A DNA stretch of 17,746 bases from Atopobiaceae bacterium UBA1367 (GCA_002305995.1 DBRN01000014.1:1-17746), one strand, 5' to 3'. Numbered from the stretch's first letter, positions 1 to 7,770 are shown. Notes: generated by a model from the letters alone, not told the origin. A program made the numbers and translations.

Positions 1-36
1 GACAACACATAGGAGCATCGGGGGAAGGGGGCCGAG

Positions 37-1131
37 GTGGCAAGGGGGTCAAACGCCAGGACGGCGGCGCAGAACGCGCCGAGGGGGATCGCCGGCAACA
101 TGGAGGAGCTGGTGCGGAGGTTCGGGGACGAGGCGGCCTGCGAGCTGCACATGATCGCGCTCAGGTGGCCGGGGGGCTTCGAGTGCCCGCGCTGCCGAGG
201 CCGCTCCTACGCGCGGGTCGCGGGCCGCAGGGAGTTCCGCCGCGTGGGCTGCGGCTGGCAGTTCTCCGCGACGAGCGGCACGCTGGTGGCCCACACCAAG
301 GTGCCCCTGACGAAGTGGTTCCGGGCGGCCTTCATGGTGTGCTCCGACGCGCGCGGCGCGTCGGCCCAGGCGGTGGCGCGCGAGTGCGGGGTCTCGGACC
401 TGACCGGCGCGTCGATGCTGAGGCGGCTGAGGGCGGCCATGGGCTTCGCGATGAGGCTCTGCAGGGTGGGCGGCGAGTGGGTCGAGGCCGACGGCGCCAC
501 CATAGCCTGCGGCAGGACCGGGCCGGACGGCCCGCGCAGGGTCAACAACGGGGTCGGGAGGGCGCCCGTCGCGGTGGCCGTCTCGGGGGCGCGCCTGTGC
601 GTGCGGGCCGTGTCCGACCAGACCGCGGGGAGCCTCGACGACTTCTTCAGGGGCCACGTCTCGAGGCTCGGCCCCGTGCGCTGCGACGGGCTCCCCTCCG
701 CCCAGCGGCTCGCCGGCGGCTGGGACCCGGTGAGGCGCCGCTTCGCCGCCGGGGGCGACCACGAGGGGTCGCTGCCCGCCGTCCACCACGTGATATCCAA
801 CCTGAAGGCCAAGCTCGCCGGCACCTGCCACGGCGTCACCTGCGCCCGCCTCCAGGAGCACTGCGACGAGCTCTCCTGGAAGTACTGCCACAGGCGCGGC
901 GACCAGATGGCCGACCTGCTCCTCGAGCTCGCCAGGTGGCCCCACGTGAGGCTCGCCGACATACGCTCGGTCGCGGAGAGGCAGCCGGGCCACCGCCCGT
1001 CCGGGCGCGACCCCGGGTACGGGAACGACAGGAGGGTCGCGGCGAGGGCACTGCGAGGGATCCGACAGGACCTGGCGACCGACGTCGCGTCGGTCGCGGC
1101 CCTCAAGGCGGCGGGCTTGACTCATCTTTAG
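37..1131 (+). CDS. IS1595/ISXO2-type transposase, possibly defective
   Basis: A 364-residue DDE transposase of the IS1595 (ISXO2-like) family, which cuts and inserts its own element. The N-terminal part has the family layout: a short helical segment (MEELVRRFGDEAAC), then a zinc-ribbon (CPRC at residues 50-53), then QFS..SGTL..H.K.PLTKWF. Candidate catalytic residues are D152 (VEADG), D217 (RCDG) and E278 (CDEL, in the region that normally reads YLDEF..RFNRR). The second zinc knuckle looks broken: the family has CxxC before GxQFS, but here it reads RVGC (R69, C72). A GTG start at 37 follows a G-rich stretch; an ATG at 100 also fits the usual family start. The last codons run into CTCATCTTTAGGGGC, which may be the right end of the element. 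No left inverted repeat is visible, and it may lie outside the window. The family call is confident; activity is doubtful. Confidence 0.85.
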   Translation: MARGSNARTAAQNAPRGIAGNMEELVRRFGDEAACELHMIALRWPGGFECPRCRGRSYARVAGRREFRRVGCGWQFSATSGTLVAHTKVPLTKWFRAAFMVCSDARGASAQAVARECGVSDLTGASMLRRLRAAMGFAMRLCRVGGEWVEADGATIACGRTGPDGPRRVNNGVGRAPVAVAVSGARLCVRAVSDQTAGSLDDFFRGHVSRLGPVRCDGLPSAQRLAGGWDPVRRRFAAGGDHEGSLPAVHHVISNLKAKLAGTCHGVTCARLQEHCDELSWKYCHRRGDQMADLLLELARWPHVRLADIRSVAERQPGHRPSGRDPGYGNDRRVAARALRGIRQDLATDVASVAALKAAGLTHL

Positions 1132-1238
1132 GGGCAGGAACTTCCATGGCAGTGGAAGATGTGAGAGCCAGCCTTAGGGTCATGCGGCCCGCGCCGGCCC
1201 GCGCCCGGTCGCACCATCCAAATTCTGAGAAATCCCAG

Positions 1239-1268
1239 TTGCGAGCAGAGAGCGGTTAGTAGTATCAT
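1239..1268 (+). promoter_or_regulatory. Promoter of tRNA-Leu
   Basis: TTGCGA (1239-1244) and TATCAT (1263-1268) are separated by 18 bp and sit 10 bp before the tRNA 5' end. This is a sigma-70-type promoter spacing for a stand-alone tRNA gene. It is inferred from sequence match only. Confidence 0.55.
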
Positions 1269-1278
1269 CACATCTCAC

Positions 1279-1365
1279 GCGGGCGTGGCGGAATTGGCAG
1301 ACGCGTACGGTTCAGGTCCGTATGGGGGCAACCCCGTGAAGGTTCAAGTCCTTTCGCCCGCACCA
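1279..1365 (+). tRNA. tRNA-Leu(CAG)
   Basis: A complete class II tRNA. The acceptor strands GCGGGCG (1279-1285) and CGCCCGC (1355-1361) pair perfectly and are followed by A73 and an encoded CCA (1363-1365). The anticodon arm has stem TACGG/CCGTA around loop TTCAGGT, giving anticodon CAG, which reads the leucine codon CUG. A long variable arm (GGGG/CCCC hairpin) and a T loop TTCAAGT follow. The GGCGGAATTGGCAGACGC D-arm region is typical of bacterial tRNA-Leu. CUG should be a heavily used codon at this GC content. The gene has its own promoter and terminator. A transposase lies just upstream, but the tRNA itself is intact. Confidence 0.97.
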
Positions 1366-1374
1366 TGATCTACC

Positions 1375-1395
1375 AGGCCCTTCGGGGCCTTTTTC
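1375..1395 (+). terminator. Intrinsic terminator after tRNA-Leu
   Basis: Stem AGGCCC (1375-1380), loop TTCG, stem GGGCCT (1385-1390), then TTTTC. It is a textbook rho-independent terminator 10 bp after the tRNA CCA end. Confidence 0.85.
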
Positions 1396-1428
1396 ATTCG
1401 GAAACGCAGGGTTGGTGAGCGTCAGAAG

Positions 1429-1453
1429 GGGGTCGTACAGTCCGTACGACCCC
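1429..1453 (-). terminator. Perfect 10-bp hairpin after the isomerase gene (terminator candidate)
   Basis: GGGGTCGTAC and GTACGACCCC form a perfect 10-bp stem around a 5-nt loop, about 50 bp beyond the stop of the isomerase gene. On the minus strand it is followed by CTTCTGAC, not a strong T run, so termination may be weak or the hairpin may protect the 3' end. It sits between two convergent units (tRNA-Leu and the rhamnose operon). Confidence 0.45.
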
Positions 1454-1500
1454 TGTTGCGACTTGAAACGCTATCGATCTGGTGACGCGCCGGGAGAGTC

Positions 1501-2922
1501 CTACCTGCAAACGACCTCTACCGGGACACCCAGAACCTTGGCGACCTTGAGGATGGTGTCAGTCCAGGAGCCTTGGGCAGCGGCAAAGTGGTGCGTCGGA
1601 CCGCACTCGCACCAGCGGTTGTTCCACGTGCGGGCGCCGATGGAGAAGCGCGTGCGGAAGGTCGTGTCACCGTTGTCCAGCGTGGGGCCGTCCTCGATGA
1701 CGCCCTCGCTCACCACGAAGCGGAAGTGGCCGTCTGCGTCCTGCGTGATGCCGAGGTAGGTGACCGGTCCCGCCTTGGGGTAGAAGCGCGTGAGGAAGCC
1801 GCCGCCCGCCTTGCCGTGGAAGACCGGCACGATCTCCATGGACGCCTTGCGTGCGGTGGAGAAGTCCGCGTCGCCCGAGCCGGAGTGGCCGATGAGCACC
1901 ACGTCGTCATCGAAGTCGAAGGTGTAGAACTCGGAGAGCTGGCAGGCACCGCTGATGGTCTTCATGATGCTCATGCCCATGGCTACCTTGATGTCGCCCT
2001 CGACGGCGCAGGCGATGCCCTGCTTGATGAGCATCGAGAACGCGGGGATGAGCATGGAGTCGAGGACTCCGGCCTTACCCTGTGCGAAGCCGTCGTAGTG
2101 GCTCGCCACGAAGCCCAGCTCCTCGTCGCGCACCCACTGCTCGAAGGCCACGATGTAGCGCGCCATCTCGCAGATGCTCGCCTCGTCGTAGTCACCGAGG
2201 ATGTCGAAGGCGTCGTGGATGTCGGCGGCCTTCGCGGCGATGACGTCCTCGTCGCAGACGTCGTCGGCGATGGCCCACATCTTCTCCCAGTCGAACTGCT
2301 TGGTGTAAAGGCCCATGCGGTGGTAGAGGTTGGTCTCGTCGATGTAGAGGTCCATCATGCCAGGATAGGGGCGGCCGATCTGTGCGAGGTTGGTGTAGCG
2401 CAGGCGGCGGCGCACCTGGGCGGCACGGCACCAGTCCTCGATCTCAGCGGCCACCTCGGGATCACCGCCCTCGACGACGCCGGTGATGACGGCATGGCGC
2501 TTGCCGGCGCGCTCGAGGTCGGCCACCATCTCGCCCACGGCGCCGCCCGCGTAGGCCACACCCAGCCACTCGGCCGTGCCCGCGGTCTTGAAGTCAAGAC
2601 ACCGCACCTTCTGGAGGTTGACGAGGACGACAGGCACGTTGAGGTCGCGGATGGCCGGCAGCATATTGTAGCTCGTGGCGTAGGTGAGCAGCTGGCAGAA
2701 GACGAGATCGACGTCGGCGGCGCGGAACTTGTCGCCTGCGGCCTGCGCGGCCTCCTTGGTGGTGCACATGCCGCCGTCGATGACCTCTATCGTGTCGGGG
2801 AGGGAGGCGACGAAGTCGGCGTACTGACCCTCGAACTCGGGCACGAGCTCGGGGAACTGCGGGAGATACGCGCCAAGAGCAATGGAGAAGACGGCGACCT
2901 TGGCCCTAGTCTCTACGAGCAT
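1501..2922 (-). CDS. L-arabinose/L-fucose-isomerase-fold sugar isomerase, probable L-rhamnose isomerase
   Basis: A 473-residue ketol isomerase that by context should convert L-rhamnose to L-rhamnulose in the cytoplasm. The ATG at 2922 is chosen over the longer open frame because it follows AAGAAAGGA at good spacing and starts a natural beta strand (KVAVFSIALG). It resembles AraA (about 500 residues) and not RhaA. The four Mn ligands known in E. coli AraA (E306, E333, H350, H450) have plausible counterparts: E308 in AVEGD, E331 in SEFYTF, H346 in LIGHSG, and H444/H445 in CGPTHHFAAAQG. It is the last gene of a three-gene operon, 32 bp after the aldolase. No classical rhaA is present in the window. 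The fold call is strong; the rhamnose substrate is inferred from the kinase and aldolase partners, and L-arabinose or L-fucose remains possible. Confidence 0.82.
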   Translation of the reverse strand: MLVETRAKVAVFSIALGAYLPQFPELVPEFEGQYADFVASLPDTIEVIDGGMCTTKEAAQAAGDKFRAADVDLVFCQLLTYATSYNMLPAIRDLNVPVVLVNLQKVRCLDFKTAGTAEWLGVAYAGGAVGEMVADLERAGKRHAVITGVVEGGDPEVAAEIEDWCRAAQVRRRLRYTNLAQIGRPYPGMMDLYIDETNLYHRMGLYTKQFDWEKMWAIADDVCDEDVIAAKAADIHDAFDILGDYDEASICEMARYIVAFEQWVRDEELGFVASHYDGFAQGKAGVLDSMLIPAFSMLIKQGIACAVEGDIKVAMGMSIMKTISGACQLSEFYTFDFDDDVVLIGHSGSGDADFSTARKASMEIVPVFHGKAGGGFLTRFYPKAGPVTYLGITQDADGHFRFVVSEGVIEDGPTLDNGDTTFRTRFSIGARTWNNRWCECGPTHHFAAAQGSWTDTILKVAKVLGVPVEVVCR

Positions 2923-2954
2923 GGTGGGGTCCTTTCTTGTAGTGTGGCGAGCGT

Positions 2955-3866
2955 CTAGCCCACGAAGCTCTCGTTGATGGCGATGTTGAAGTCGTGGCAG
3001 GTGTCGATGAGACCCTTGTCCTCGATCTTGTTCAGCCAGTCCTCGCTGCCTCCGTTTGCCACACGTGCCGCCACGTAGAGGGAGGCGGCCTTCTCGACCG
3101 TGTGCATGAGGCCGAAGGTGGTGTCGAAGTCCGGACCAGCAGCGAAGAGACCATGGTGCGCCCACACGATGGTGTCGTAGGTCTTCATGAGCTCGCTCGA
3201 TGCCTCGGCAATGGCTGCGCCGCCCGGCACCATCCAGGGCACGACGCCCACGCCAGCGGGGAAGACGACCACGCACTCGGTCATCATCTGCCACAGGCGA
3301 CGGGTGAAGTCGTGGTCGGTCAGCGGCACGATGAAGCTCATCTCGATGATGCCGGGGGTGTGCGCGTGGTAGATGACGCGGTTCGCGCCGTTCGTGCGCT
3401 CTGCGGCCACGCAGTGGTTCATGTAGTGACTCGGGAACTCGCTCGTGGGCTTGGCGGCATCGAGCAGGCCCCACACAATGCGGTAGGCGTCACCCGCCTC
3501 GTTGACCTCGACGATGCCGATGTTGTGCGCGGGGTCATCGGCCACGTTTCGCATGTATTTGCCGCTTCCGGTGGAAAGGAAGTACGAGCCGGCCAGGCTC
3601 TCGCCGGTGACGCCCATGCTCACCCACTCGCGCGGCTCGGCGTCGAAGAACGGGCGCGCCGCATTGATGTCCTCGTCGGTCATGCGGTAGGTGAGGTTCC
3701 CGCCGTTGCGCTCGTGCCAGCCCTGAAGCCAGCCGTCGTCGCACATGCGGCAGAAGCCCTTGACGAAGGGCATACGCTCGATGGCGAAGCCCTTCACGCC
3801 TGCGGTCGCGCCGTCGAGCACGTCTTTCGCAACTTCCTTGAAGGAGTCGAAGTCTACGTTTGCCAT
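2955..3866 (-). CDS. rhaD: L-rhamnulose-1-phosphate aldolase
   Basis: A 303-residue class II (zinc) aldolase that splits L-rhamnulose 1-phosphate into DHAP and L-lactaldehyde. Visible signatures are HERNGGNLTYR (51-61, phosphate-binding), SEFPSH with the likely catalytic E143 (E117 in E. coli RhaD), the zinc ligands H167 and H169 in YHAHTPG, and H237 or H238 in WAHHGLF. The length and the ERNGGNLT motif fit RhaD (274 residues in E. coli) better than the shorter FucA (about 215). The ATG at 3866 follows AAGGGGGACC. The gene lies 30 bp after rhamnulokinase and 32 bp before the isomerase, so the three are almost certainly cotranscribed from the promoter near 5370. No lactaldehyde-processing gene is seen in the window. 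Confidence 0.93.
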   Translation of the reverse strand: MANVDFDSFKEVAKDVLDGATAGVKGFAIERMPFVKGFCRMCDDGWLQGWHERNGGNLTYRMTDEDINAARPFFDAEPREWVSMGVTGESLAGSYFLSTGSGKYMRNVADDPAHNIGIVEVNEAGDAYRIVWGLLDAAKPTSEFPSHYMNHCVAAERTNGANRVIYHAHTPGIIEMSFIVPLTDHDFTRRLWQMMTECVVVFPAGVGVVPWMVPGGAAIAEASSELMKTYDTIVWAHHGLFAAGPDFDTTFGLMHTVEKAASLYVAARVANGGSEDWLNKIEDKGLIDTCHDFNIAINESFVG

Positions 3867-3896
3867 GGTTGGTCCCCCTTCTCTATGCCGAGCACC

Positions 3897-5327
3897 CTAT
3901 GCACGCGGCAGGTATTCCTTGATGTCGAAGCTCTCCTTGATGGCGGCGCGGGCGTCCTCGAGGCTCGCGTACTCGCCTGCATAGATGAACTGCACCATCA
4001 GGTTGCCGAGCGCCGTTCCCTCGGCGGGGCCAGCGAACACGGGCAGCCCGCAGGCGTCGGCCGTAGCCTGGTTGAGGTAGCCGTTGTTCGAGCCGCCGCC
4101 CACGATGTTGATGGACGTGTAGTCGACGCCGGTGAGTGCACTCAGCAGCGCGACGGTGCGGGCGTAGTCGTCGGCCAGAGAGTCGTACACACAAAGCGCG
4201 TACTCGCCCATGGTTGCCGGCACCGGCTGGTTGGAACGGGCGCATACCTCGCGCAATGCGGCGAGCATGCTCGCGGGTGCGAGAAACTCGGGGTCGTCGG
4301 CGTCGACCACCGCGCGGAAGCCTGCGGCACGTGCCTCCTCGGCGGCGGCGACCAGCTCGTCCCAGGTGGGGGCGATGCCGGTCTGCTCGCCAAGCTCCTT
4401 GCGCACGTTCTGGATCATCCACAGGCCCATGATGTTCTTGAGGTATCGGTAGCGCCGCTCATAGCCGCCCTCGTTGGTGAAGTTGGTCATCGCGCTCTCG
4501 GGCGAGCAGATGGGCTTGCGGTTCTCGACGCCCACGAGGCTCCAGGTGCCGGAGGAGAAGTGCACGGCCTTGTCGTCGCGGGCGGGCACGGCAAGCCAGG
4601 CGCTGCCCGTGTCGTGGCTGGCCACGAGCACGATCTCGGCGTCGAAGCCCACACGCTCGGCGACCTCGGGACGCAGGTGCCCCAGCGCCTCACCCGGCAT
4701 GCGGATGGGCTGGAAGATGTCCCACGGCAGGTTGAGGCGATCAATGAGCACGTCGTCCCAGTCGCAGGTCTGCGCGTTCACCAGCGCCGTGGTGCTGGCG
4801 TTGGTGTACTCCTGCGCCTTCCTGCCGGTGAGCACCCAGTTGAGGTAGTCGGGAACCATGAGCAGCGCCTCGGCCGCGTCGAGCGCCGCGCGGTCCTCGC
4901 GCGAGAGCGCGCAGAGCTGGTAGGCCGTATTGAACTGTTGGTACTGGATGCCCGTGCGGGCGTAGTGCTCGGAGAAGGAAAGGATGCCGGACAGCTCGAG
5001 CGCGTCCCTCACGCCATCGGTACGGGAGTCGCGGTAGCCCACGCAGTCACCGAGGCGCCGGTCGTCCCCGTCGAGCAGCACGTAGTCGACGGCCCAGGTG
5101 TCGATGCCGATCGTCGTGGGGTCGAAGCCCGCCTCCTTCGCAGCGGCGAGGCCCACGACCACGTTCTCGGCCAGCGCGTCGATGTCCCAGCAGAGGTGTC
5201 CGCCTCTGCGAGTCAGTCCATTCTCGAAGCGATAGACCTCGGTGAGCTCCATGCGGCCGTCCACCACCTGCCCCACGATGTGTCGTCCGCTCGACGCCCC
5301 GATGTCGATTGCAAGATGACATGCCAT
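3897..5327 (-). CDS. rhaB: L-rhamnulokinase
   Basis: A 476-residue FGGY-family sugar kinase that phosphorylates L-rhamnulose at O1 with ATP. The N-terminal ATP-binding motif is AIDIGASSGR (6-15). IGIDTWAVDYVLLD (73-86) is characteristic of rhamnulokinases. The putative catalytic base is D239 in ASHDTGSAW, and SSGTWSLVG (258-266) and NIVGGGSNN (407-415) are the phosphate and adenosine loops of the C-terminal domain. The open frame extends upstream, but the ATG at 5327 follows GGAAGGGG and gives the normal RhaB N-terminus. It is the first gene of the rhaB-rhaD-isomerase operon. Its promoter carries operator copy 1, about 55 bp upstream of the start. Confidence 0.94.
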   Translation of the reverse strand: MACHLAIDIGASSGRHIVGQVVDGRMELTEVYRFENGLTRRGGHLCWDIDALAENVVVGLAAAKEAGFDPTTIGIDTWAVDYVLLDGDDRRLGDCVGYRDSRTDGVRDALELSGILSFSEHYARTGIQYQQFNTAYQLCALSREDRAALDAAEALLMVPDYLNWVLTGRKAQEYTNASTTALVNAQTCDWDDVLIDRLNLPWDIFQPIRMPGEALGHLRPEVAERVGFDAEIVLVASHDTGSAWLAVPARDDKAVHFSSGTWSLVGVENRKPICSPESAMTNFTNEGGYERRYRYLKNIMGLWMIQNVRKELGEQTGIAPTWDELVAAAEEARAAGFRAVVDADDPEFLAPASMLAALREVCARSNQPVPATMGEYALCVYDSLADDYARTVALLSALTGVDYTSINIVGGGSNNGYLNQATADACGLPVFAGPAEGTALGNLMVQFIYAGEYASLEDARAAIKESFDIKEYLPRA

Positions 5328-5366
5328 CACGTACCCCTTCCCAAGCTTTCTAACATCTTGATAGCA

Positions 5367-5408
5367 ACTATAGATAAGCCTATATACCTGCGGCAATATC
5401 AATATGTG
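5367..5408 (-). promoter_or_regulatory. rhaB promoter with AraC-type operator, copy 1
   Basis: On the plus strand, 5390-5408 reads GCGGCAATATCAATATGTG. Its tandem CAATAT CAATAT core is shared with 11762-11780 and 14161-14179. Over 27 bp (5382-5408 against 11754-11780) the first two copies differ at only two positions. On the minus strand a TATAGT -10 box occupies 5372-5367. The best -35 (TTGCCG, 18-bp spacer) is poor and lies inside the operator, which fits a promoter needing an AraC-family activator. The -10 lies about 40 bp before the rhaB ATG. Confidence 0.75.
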
Positions 5409-5479
5409 ACAACATTGCTGTGAGTTGGTGGCAGTCAGAGGCACTCTTTTCTGAGGAGGTGCCCCACGTAGTCCCTTAG

Positions 5480-5686
5480 CGTCCATCAACCAGGAAGACG
5501 ATCCCGGCCTCGCATCGGATGGAGTTCTGCATGCGACGGTCGCTGAAGCTGCTTTCTGGCAGCGAGCTGCCCGTGCGCGAGGTTGCAATCGCCGTGGGCT
5601 ATAAAAGCCACAGCCACTTCAACCGTATCTTTGTGGAGACCTGCCACATAACGCCAGCCGGGTGTTGCAAGTTCGCGACACGGTGA
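5480..5686 (+). pseudogene. Remnant of an AraC-family regulator (C-terminal HTH only)
   Basis: The frame open from just after a TAG at 5477 to a TGA at 5684-5686 encodes the second half of an AraC/XylS HTH domain: a segment like EYLNRYRLERAKELL (here MEFCMRRSLKLLSG), then PVREVAIAVGYKSHSHFNRIF and CHITPAG. It lacks the first HTH and the whole sensor domain. The usual TPxxYR ending has degenerated to TPAGCCKFATR. The only in-frame ATG (5519) would give 55 residues. It is transcribed divergently from rhaB, where a local regulator gene would be expected. It is read here as the relic of an older regulator, the role now being filled by the gene at 14225. Family assignment is good; non-function is inferred. 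Confidence 0.72.
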
Positions 5687-5773
5687 GCTCACGCATGGCC
5701 AATCAGCGGAACGCCCCTTTTTTGACGCAGTGTCCCGTCGTGGCGGAGCGACGCTTGCGCTCCGTTAGCTCAC

Positions 5774-5899
5774 CTAGGTATTAGTGCGCAGCGCAGGCTC
5801 TGGGGATTGCTCAAAGCACCAGCCCAGGTAGGGGAGGCCATAGCTCACGTAGCCCCAACCGCTCGAAACGGTAATCCTGCGGCCAATGAGGTGGGGCAC
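5774..5899 (-). CDS. Short ORF with strong ribosome binding site, unknown
   Basis: A 41-residue frame starting at GTG 5899, preceded by AAGGAGG at 5-nt spacing. The sequence is rich in glycine and aromatics (GWGYVSYGLPYLGWCFE). I recognise no family. It lies in the degraded stretch between the AraC remnant and the oxidoreductase remnant, so it may be the 5' stub of a lost gene and not a working small protein. Apart from this ORF, I see nothing supportable between 5687 and 6072. Confidence 0.25.
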   Translation of the reverse strand: MPHLIGRRITVSSGWGYVSYGLPYLGWCFEQSPEPALRTNT

Positions 5900-6072
5900 G
5901 GGGCCTCCTTGTGAAGACGCATGACATTTCTCACAGCCATTGAACGTATAATACTTCATATGCCCCTACGGGCAGGTGACGGGTCGGCTGTGAGACAAGC
6001 TCCGTGGCACTCTGTCTCAAGCCGTACTGGCTCGACTGGGGAATCTGTCCCTACGGCTGTTAAGCGGATTGA

Positions 6073-6685
6073 TCAGAGGTTCGCGGCAATGCCATAGCCT
6101 TCGAACGCCGCGTCCATGATCTTTCGCGGTCTCACACAATGAGCCGATCTGCATCGCGCTCGAACGCTTGGCGAAGGGCGATGCGATAGAGCATGTTTCC
6201 CTGCTCCGCAACCGTGTCGCTTGAACCAATCAGGGTCACGTTCTTGTCGGGCGTCTCCGCAAGTTCGAGGGCAAGCTCTGCCCCAATGGTTCCCGCGCCG
6301 ACAATCATCACGTTTCTGCCCAGCTCATGGATGTGTCCGATAGTCGCGTGGAAGCCGAGCACCCGCTCACTGTCGGACCCGGCAATGGGCGGCACCACGG
6401 GACGCGAGCCCACGACGGCAACGATGAGCGTGTCGGGAGCAATTTCCTTCACGAGGTCGGGCGTCGTCTCGGTCGAGAGGCGCACCTCCACTTCGGACTT
6501 GTCTGTCTGGATCCTTACGTATTGCAGGCAGCGGGCAACGTCCTCCCTGTGCGCCTCCTGAGCGATGGAATGGAGCTGACCCCTAGGACGGCGGTCCTCT
6601 CCACCAGCATCACCCGATGGCCGCGCACACTGGCCGTGAGCGCGGCCTTGGCATCTCCATGGGAAGCTATCAAAACTAGCTTTTC
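6073..6685 (-). pseudogene. Remnant of an NADH:flavin oxidoreductase (old yellow enzyme / 2-enoate reductase family)
   Basis: Only the C-terminal, nucleotide-binding half is left, in three pieces. From 6685 down, one frame reads KAALTASVRGHRVMLVER..AVLG (degenerate first dinucleotide fold). Near 6578-6586 the frame shifts and continues as GQLHSIAQEAHREDVARCLQY, then a good second Rossmann motif NVMIVGAGTIGAELALELAE, ending at a stop at 6132-6134. A third frame then gives CVRPRKIMDAAFEGYGIAANL and stops at 6073, matching the usual C-terminal GDxVxPRKIxxAxxEGY of the family. About 90 residues appear deleted between pieces two and three. The TIM-barrel half is absent: an in-frame stop (6686-6688) precedes the first piece. 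It is a decayed gene with no expected activity. Confidence 0.8.
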
Positions 6686-6785
6686 TTAATATACGGACGT
6701 CATGGATGGGTGCTCCCATCTGCCAACTGCGGCAGCGGTGGCACAGAGAACTGAGTCGGTGCCTACATAGCACTGCGTAAGACTC

Positions 6786-7688
6786 CTACGACATTGCAAG
6801 CCAACGGACACAGAGGTCTACCCATACCGCAGCCTCATCGTTTGTCAATTCCTGCCTATCGGGGGTGGTCGTAGTGTGGTCGGCGAGCGCCATGCCGTGC
6901 GGCCCGCGCTCGAAGAGGTGGTACTCGACGGGCACGCCTGCGCGCTGGAGTGCTGCCACCAGCTCGGTCGTCTCGTGAGGGAGGACCGTTTCGTCGGCGG
7001 CTGTCTGCCAGACGAAGGTGCGCGGCAGATCGGGGCGGATGTGTCGTCTGAGGTCGAAGTGGGCGAAGTCGGCAGCCGTCGGGTCGGGTCGACCAAAGGC
7101 CGCACGAACAACCATGTTGGCCATCGTGCGCTCGTCCGGCGATGAGTCGGTCGCGTTGGCTCCGCAGAGGTGCTCAGTCGACACCATCGGGTAGCAGAGC
7201 ACGAGGCCCGCAGGTCGCACAACCTCGGCTGTCGTACCCGCCTCTGCGAGCAGCTCCGCATCGTCGTAGCGTTCTGCGAGCGAGCCCACCACGTGCGCAC
7301 CTGCCGAGAATCCCAGCAGGTAGATGCGCTGTCCGTCGATGTGCCACTCGCTGGCGTGGCTCCGCACGTAGGCCATTGCCCGCATCGCGTCGACGACCTG
7401 CCTGGGGTAGTGCGAGGTGGCGTCCACCTGCGGCATGCCGCCCGGCTTGGTCGGGGCACCAGTCACATACGTGCGGTAACGCAGCACAAAGACGTCGAAC
7501 CCCAGGCCCAGGAAGCGCGCCGCCACCGGTTCGCCCTCGCGATGCGCATGTGTGAGGTAGGCACCGCCGGGAGCTATTACGATGGCCGGTCGGGTCTTGC
7601 AGACGTCGGTCGAGATCTCGGGATCGAGTAGGTAGCAGTCGAGCCGGGCAACGTCGCCCTCGTGGAGCCGGACTTCCGCATAATGCAT
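6786..7688 (-). CDS. Cytoplasmic alpha/beta-hydrolase esterase (BD-FAE / acetylesterase-like)
   Basis: A 300-residue serine esterase. Motifs in order: oxyanion-hole segment IAPGGAYLTHAHREGEPVA (38-56), nucleophile elbow GFSAGAH with S128, acid D232 in AADETVLP, and base H264 in RGPHGM. This is the complete triad of the family that includes carbohydrate acetylesterases and feruloyl-esterase-like enzymes. The ATG at 7688 follows AAAGGAGG at ideal spacing. No signal peptide is present, so it acts inside the cell. It follows the EIIA gene by 136 bp with a hairpin between. A role in removing acetyl or other acyl groups from imported rhamnose-containing sugars is inferred from the neighbours; the true substrate cannot be read from the sequence. 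Confidence 0.85.
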   Translation of the reverse strand: MHYAEVRLHEGDVARLDCYLLDPEISTDVCKTRPAIVIAPGGAYLTHAHREGEPVAARFLGLGFDVFVLRYRTYVTGAPTKPGGMPQVDATSHYPRQVVDAMRAMAYVRSHASEWHIDGQRIYLLGFSAGAHVVGSLAERYDDAELLAEAGTTAEVVRPAGLVLCYPMVSTEHLCGANATDSSPDERTMANMVVRAAFGRPDPTAADFAHFDLRRHIRPDLPRTFVWQTAADETVLPHETTELVAALQRAGVPVEYHLFERGPHGMALADHTTTTPDRQELTNDEAAVWVDLCVRWLAMS

Positions 7689-7770
7689 GATGCCTCCTTT
7701 GATGGTTGACAGGCGTTCGCAAGTAGGCGAGCGCGTACGTGGAACAAGCTCCATGCCACAGAGCGAGGAC

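Noticed and set aside
1141..1158. Short inverted repeat CTTCCA...TGGAAG beyond the transposase
   Set aside because: It has a 6-bp arm only, no partner at the left end of the element, and chance is likely.
1412..1759. Plus-strand 115-codon frame after the tRNA terminator
   Set aside because: It overlaps the end of the isomerase gene on the other strand, has no recognisable domain and spans the intergenic hairpin.
2994..5423. Very long plus-strand open frame (about 800 codons) opposite rhaD and rhaB
   Set aside because: It is the antisense shadow of two clearly recognisable genes. Its translation is low-complexity, rich in Val/His/Gly/Ala, with no domain.
6705..6720. Stem-loop GATGGG-TGCT-CCCATC after the cytoplasmic esterase gene
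   Set aside because: It has only 6 bp and no T run on either strand, which is too weak to call a terminator.
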